From NCBI GenBank assembly GCA_000437235.1, contig FR897046.1, forward strand, positions 138,918 to 202,917: a DNA stretch of 64,000 nucleotides, read 5' to 3'. The position numbers and the translations under genes are program-made. The DNA comes from Coprobacillus sp. CAG:826. GTDB lineage: Bacteria > Bacillota_I > Bacilli_A > RFN20 > CAG-826. Positions 62,470 through 64,000 of this stretch are shown here, one piece after another (positions within the stretch are counted from its first letter, which is position 1; every line of letters starts with the position of its first letter). Below the pieces are notes generated by a model. It did not search any database, was not told where the DNA came from, and worked only from the letters and a program-made list of their open reading frames with translations.

Positions 62470-62515
62470 GTAATTAGCTTGGAAGGCTAATGTTCTACCA
62501 TTGAACTACACCTGC
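62433..62515 (-). pseudogene. Chimeric tRNA: tRNA-Gly(TCC) 5' half joined to tRNA-Asp 3' half
   Basis: On the minus strand the first ~49 bases (GCAGGTGTAGTTCAATGGTA onward, anticodon arm TTAGC-CTTCCAA-GCTAA, anticodon TCC) are a normal tRNA-Gly. After ...TTACGAG the sequence becomes AAGACCGCGGGTTCGATTCC, identical to the adjacent tRNA-Asp through to CCA. The acceptor strands GCAGGTG and CAGATCC form only 4 of 7 pairs (1-72, 3-70, 6-67, 7-66), and the variable region is 13 bases instead of 4-5. The length is 83 bases. It is probably non-functional as tRNA-Gly. Confidence 0.8.
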
Positions 62516-62516
62516 A

Positions 62517-62556
62517 AACTGGCGGATCTGACGGGAATCGAACCCGCGGTCTTCTC
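62517..62556. repeat. 40-bp perfect direct repeat, copy 2 (tRNA-Asp 3' half)
   Basis: Identical to 62430-62469. This copy is the native 3' half of tRNA-Asp with its three downstream bases. Confidence 0.93.
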
Positions 62557-62595
62557 CGTGACAGGGAGACATGTTAACCGCTACACCACAGATCC
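62520..62595 (-). tRNA. tRNA-Asp (anticodon GTC)
   Basis: On the minus strand the full cloverleaf has acceptor GGATCTG pairing with CAGATCC, anticodon arm TCTCC-CTGTCAC-GGAGA (anticodon GTC), T-loop TTCGATT, discriminator G and encoded CCA. 76 bases. Confidence 0.95.
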
Positions 62596-62713
62596 ATGAT
62601 GAGTAGTGCGCTCATATATTATCCATGATTTACCATAAAAATGCAATAGATTTTTTAAGTTTTTTGTTCATCAATTTTTTCTAGTCGCTCTACTCGTGTA
62701 AAATACTATTTTA

Positions 62714-63619
62714 TTAATCGTAAACATTAACGTTTCCCGCGACAATATCGACTGAATAATCTTCACGTGTATATAAATTCGAGAACGCATCTTCTGCCGC
62801 TTCCATAATACGAGAAGAAATTTCATCAAATTTTCTAACTAAAGCGTCTTGTGCACTATCCGCTTCTGCTTGTGAATAGAAATTTTTGGCATTATGTACG
62901 CTAATATGAACCGTAAATTTAACTTTGGGTGACCAAACACTTACCTCAACTTTGACATCTAACGACATCGTTCTCATGCCAGTAGAACAGGTTTCTCCCC
63001 CAGAAAATCTTGAAGCCACTTTACGCATGGCGCGGTCTACATCTCCTTGTGTGCTATAGCGAACGGATGGGGATGAAGATGAGGAAGAAGAACTATAACT
63101 GCTTTGGGAAGTACTTCTTCTTTGAGAGGATGTTGAGGTTCTCTTTCCTTTTCTAGGAGAACCATCCCAATATATAACGTCAATAATCGTCGCAACAATC
63201 CACAATCCACTTGCTAAAGTTAAGAAATTTTCAAAACTTGGCTTCCATACTAATCCATAAGCGCCCAATATCATAGCAATGGGATATAAAACGCCTAAAA
63301 TTCTTGAAAATGTCGTACGATGCAATCCAAAAGCGGCAAAACAATAAATTGCAAATAAAACGATAACCACCCCTGCTACAATGTACGCAATCTTTTGTGT
63401 TTGTTCTGTTGACAAGCCATTTAAGCCCACCCCGATAAGGACGATAACCACACCTGCAGCAGCACCATATTCAAAAAAAGCATAAACGCCATATAGAATC
63501 GTAATAAATGATATAAGTCCCATTAAAACTCCTACCGCTTCGCCTGCAACTAAGGCAATAAGGCCGAACGATAGCGCTAAAAGCATGTTAATGATTGTAT
63601 ATAGTATTTTTTCTTTCAT
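62714..63619 (-). CDS. Multi-pass membrane protein with Ser-rich linker and C-terminal soluble domain
   Basis: This is a 301-residue protein. About six closely spaced hydrophobic helices fill residues 5-155, reminiscent of HdeD/DUF308 proteins. A Ser/Arg-rich linker with a run of eight Ser (about 165-195) follows. A ~110-residue C-terminal domain includes VDRAMRKVASRFSGGET and VKFTVHISVHNAKNFYSQ. I do not recognise that domain. GGAGG is 8 bases before the ATG at 63619; the longer frame would use a TTG. The function is unknown. Confidence 0.75.
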   Translation of the reverse strand: MKEKILYTIINMLLALSFGLIALVAGEAVGVLMGLISFITILYGVYAFFEYGAAAGVVIVLIGVGLNGLSTEQTQKIAYIVAGVVIVLFAIYCFAAFGLHRTTFSRILGVLYPIAMILGAYGLVWKPSFENFLTLASGLWIVATIIDVIYWDGSPRKGKRTSTSSQRRSTSQSSYSSSSSSSSPSVRYSTQGDVDRAMRKVASRFSGGETCSTGMRTMSLDVKVEVSVWSPKVKFTVHISVHNAKNFYSQAEADSAQDALVRKFDEISSRIMEAAEDAFSNLYTREDYSVDIVAGNVNVYD

Positions 63620-63710
63620 AAAAAAAGCCTCCAAATCATAAACAACTATACATTTTCAAAAAGAAAATGTCAATTTTTGCGTCATGGTTGAAGGCGATTT
63701 TTTATAATTT

Positions 63711-64000
63711 TTAAATATTCGTCGCTTTAATTTCAAAATAAGCTTGAGGATGCTTACATACTGGGCAAATTTGTGGAGCTTCTTTTCCTACATGAATATG
63801 TCCACAGTTACGGCATTTCCAAATGACAATACCATTCTTTTCAAAGACTTGACCTTCTTCTAAATTTTTGATTAATTGACGATATCGTTCTTCGTGTTCT
63901 TTTTCAATTTTTCCGACACCTTCAAATAGAATCGCTAATTCTTCAAAGCCTTCTTCACGAGCTTCTTTGGCCATTCTTGCATACATGTCGGTCCATTCGA
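63711..64000 (-). CDS. Rubrerythrin, C-terminal part (5' end outside window)
   Basis: Rubrerythrins reduce hydrogen peroxide in anaerobes. The frame continues past the window edge (residues EWTD precede the first internal Met), so no start is visible. The end of the four-helix diiron domain is seen (FEGVGKIEKEHEERYRQL, with an ExxH-type ligand pair). A rubredoxin-like domain follows with CRNCG and CPVCK holding one iron. The protein ends normally at 63711. Confidence 0.9.
   Translation of the reverse strand, partial: EWTDMYARMAKEAREEGFEELAILFEGVGKIEKEHEERYRQLIKNLEEGQVFEKNGIVIWKCRNCGHIHVGKEAPQICPVCKHPQAYFEIKATNI

Noticed and set aside
62430..62556. Interpretation of the 40-bp repeats as att sites of an integrated element
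   Set aside because: The interval between them holds only tRNA-Gly sequence and they coincide with tRNA structural halves, so tRNA recombination explains them better.
1..64000. Mycoplasma-type code (TGA read as Trp)
   Set aside because: TGA is used as a stop at gene junctions such as acpS/pulA and ymfF/ymfH, and Trp is encoded by TGG in conserved motifs.

Overview
The window looks like the chromosome of a low-GC, Gram-positive-type (Bacillota/Bacilli) bacterium, probably gut-associated. It has the Bacillus-type order rimP-nusA-ylxR-ylxQ-infB-rbfA, with truB-ribF, rpsO and pnp nearby, plus RNase J, a YmfF/YmfH peptidase pair, DUF3899 and AGGAGG-type ribosome binding sites. TGA is used as a stop (the acpS/pulA and ymfF/ymfH junctions are ATGA overlaps), so this is the standard bacterial code, not the Mycoplasma code. 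Several features nevertheless recall Mollicutes and their uncultured relatives: very large oligopeptide-transporter subunits, lipoproteins with unusual architecture, and AT-rich intergenic DNA. A polysaccharide debranching enzyme, a complete Leloir pathway and a peptide importer suggest a fermentative heterotroph; the rubrerythrin fragment suggests anaerobic life. These lifestyle statements are inference.

Layout. 1-12475 (minus strand): a partial 916-residue lipoprotein, a RhuM/Fic-like protein, PlsC, pullulanase, AcpS, two M16 peptidases and FtsK, closely packed. 12695-13165 (plus): a lone P-loop kinase sharing a bidirectional terminator with RNase J (13207-14886, minus). 15042-18999 (minus): a DapA-family lyase, a terminator, then a three-gene FAD oxidoreductase set ending in DUF1667. 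19167-21110: accessory stretch with a DUF4143-type ATPase, three 23-bp tandem repeats and a membrane ORF without a good start. 21245-34012: RNA and translation genes (pnp, rpsO, ribF, truB, a TtcA-like enzyme with a GNAT-like tail, rbfA, infB, ylxQ, ylxR, nusA, rimP) with a ZIP transporter, a zinc-ribbon protein and an orphan HTH protein among them. 34207-43575: DUF3899 and oppFDCBA, in which OppF, OppD and OppC all carry large insertions. 43576-45833: a long non-coding region, a nonsense-interrupted ATC hydrolase pseudogene, tRNA-Thr beside integrase-site-like repeats, and an orphan MazF-like gene. 45905-51783: rimO, two lipoproteins with C-terminal membrane anchors, a HAD phosphatase and small unknowns. 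51913-53745 (plus): typA. 53836-60518 (minus): a duplicated-domain membrane protein, then galTEK and galM. 60681-62276: an SPFH/ribbon-helix-helix operon divergent from an XRE regulator. 62352-62595: a tRNA cluster with a chimeric Gly/Asp tRNA. 62714-64000: a membrane protein and the end of a rubrerythrin.

The most unusual items are the tRNA-Gly/tRNA-Asp chimera, the insertion-bearing Opp transporter with two matching palindromes around its promoter, and the SPFH-RHH operon whose promoter is covered by three 11-bp-spaced repeats. Start codons were moved inward from the longest reading frame wherever a Shine-Dalgarno sequence supported an internal start; each such choice is stated. No BLAST, HMM or structure search was possible, so family names rest on recognisable motifs and context.
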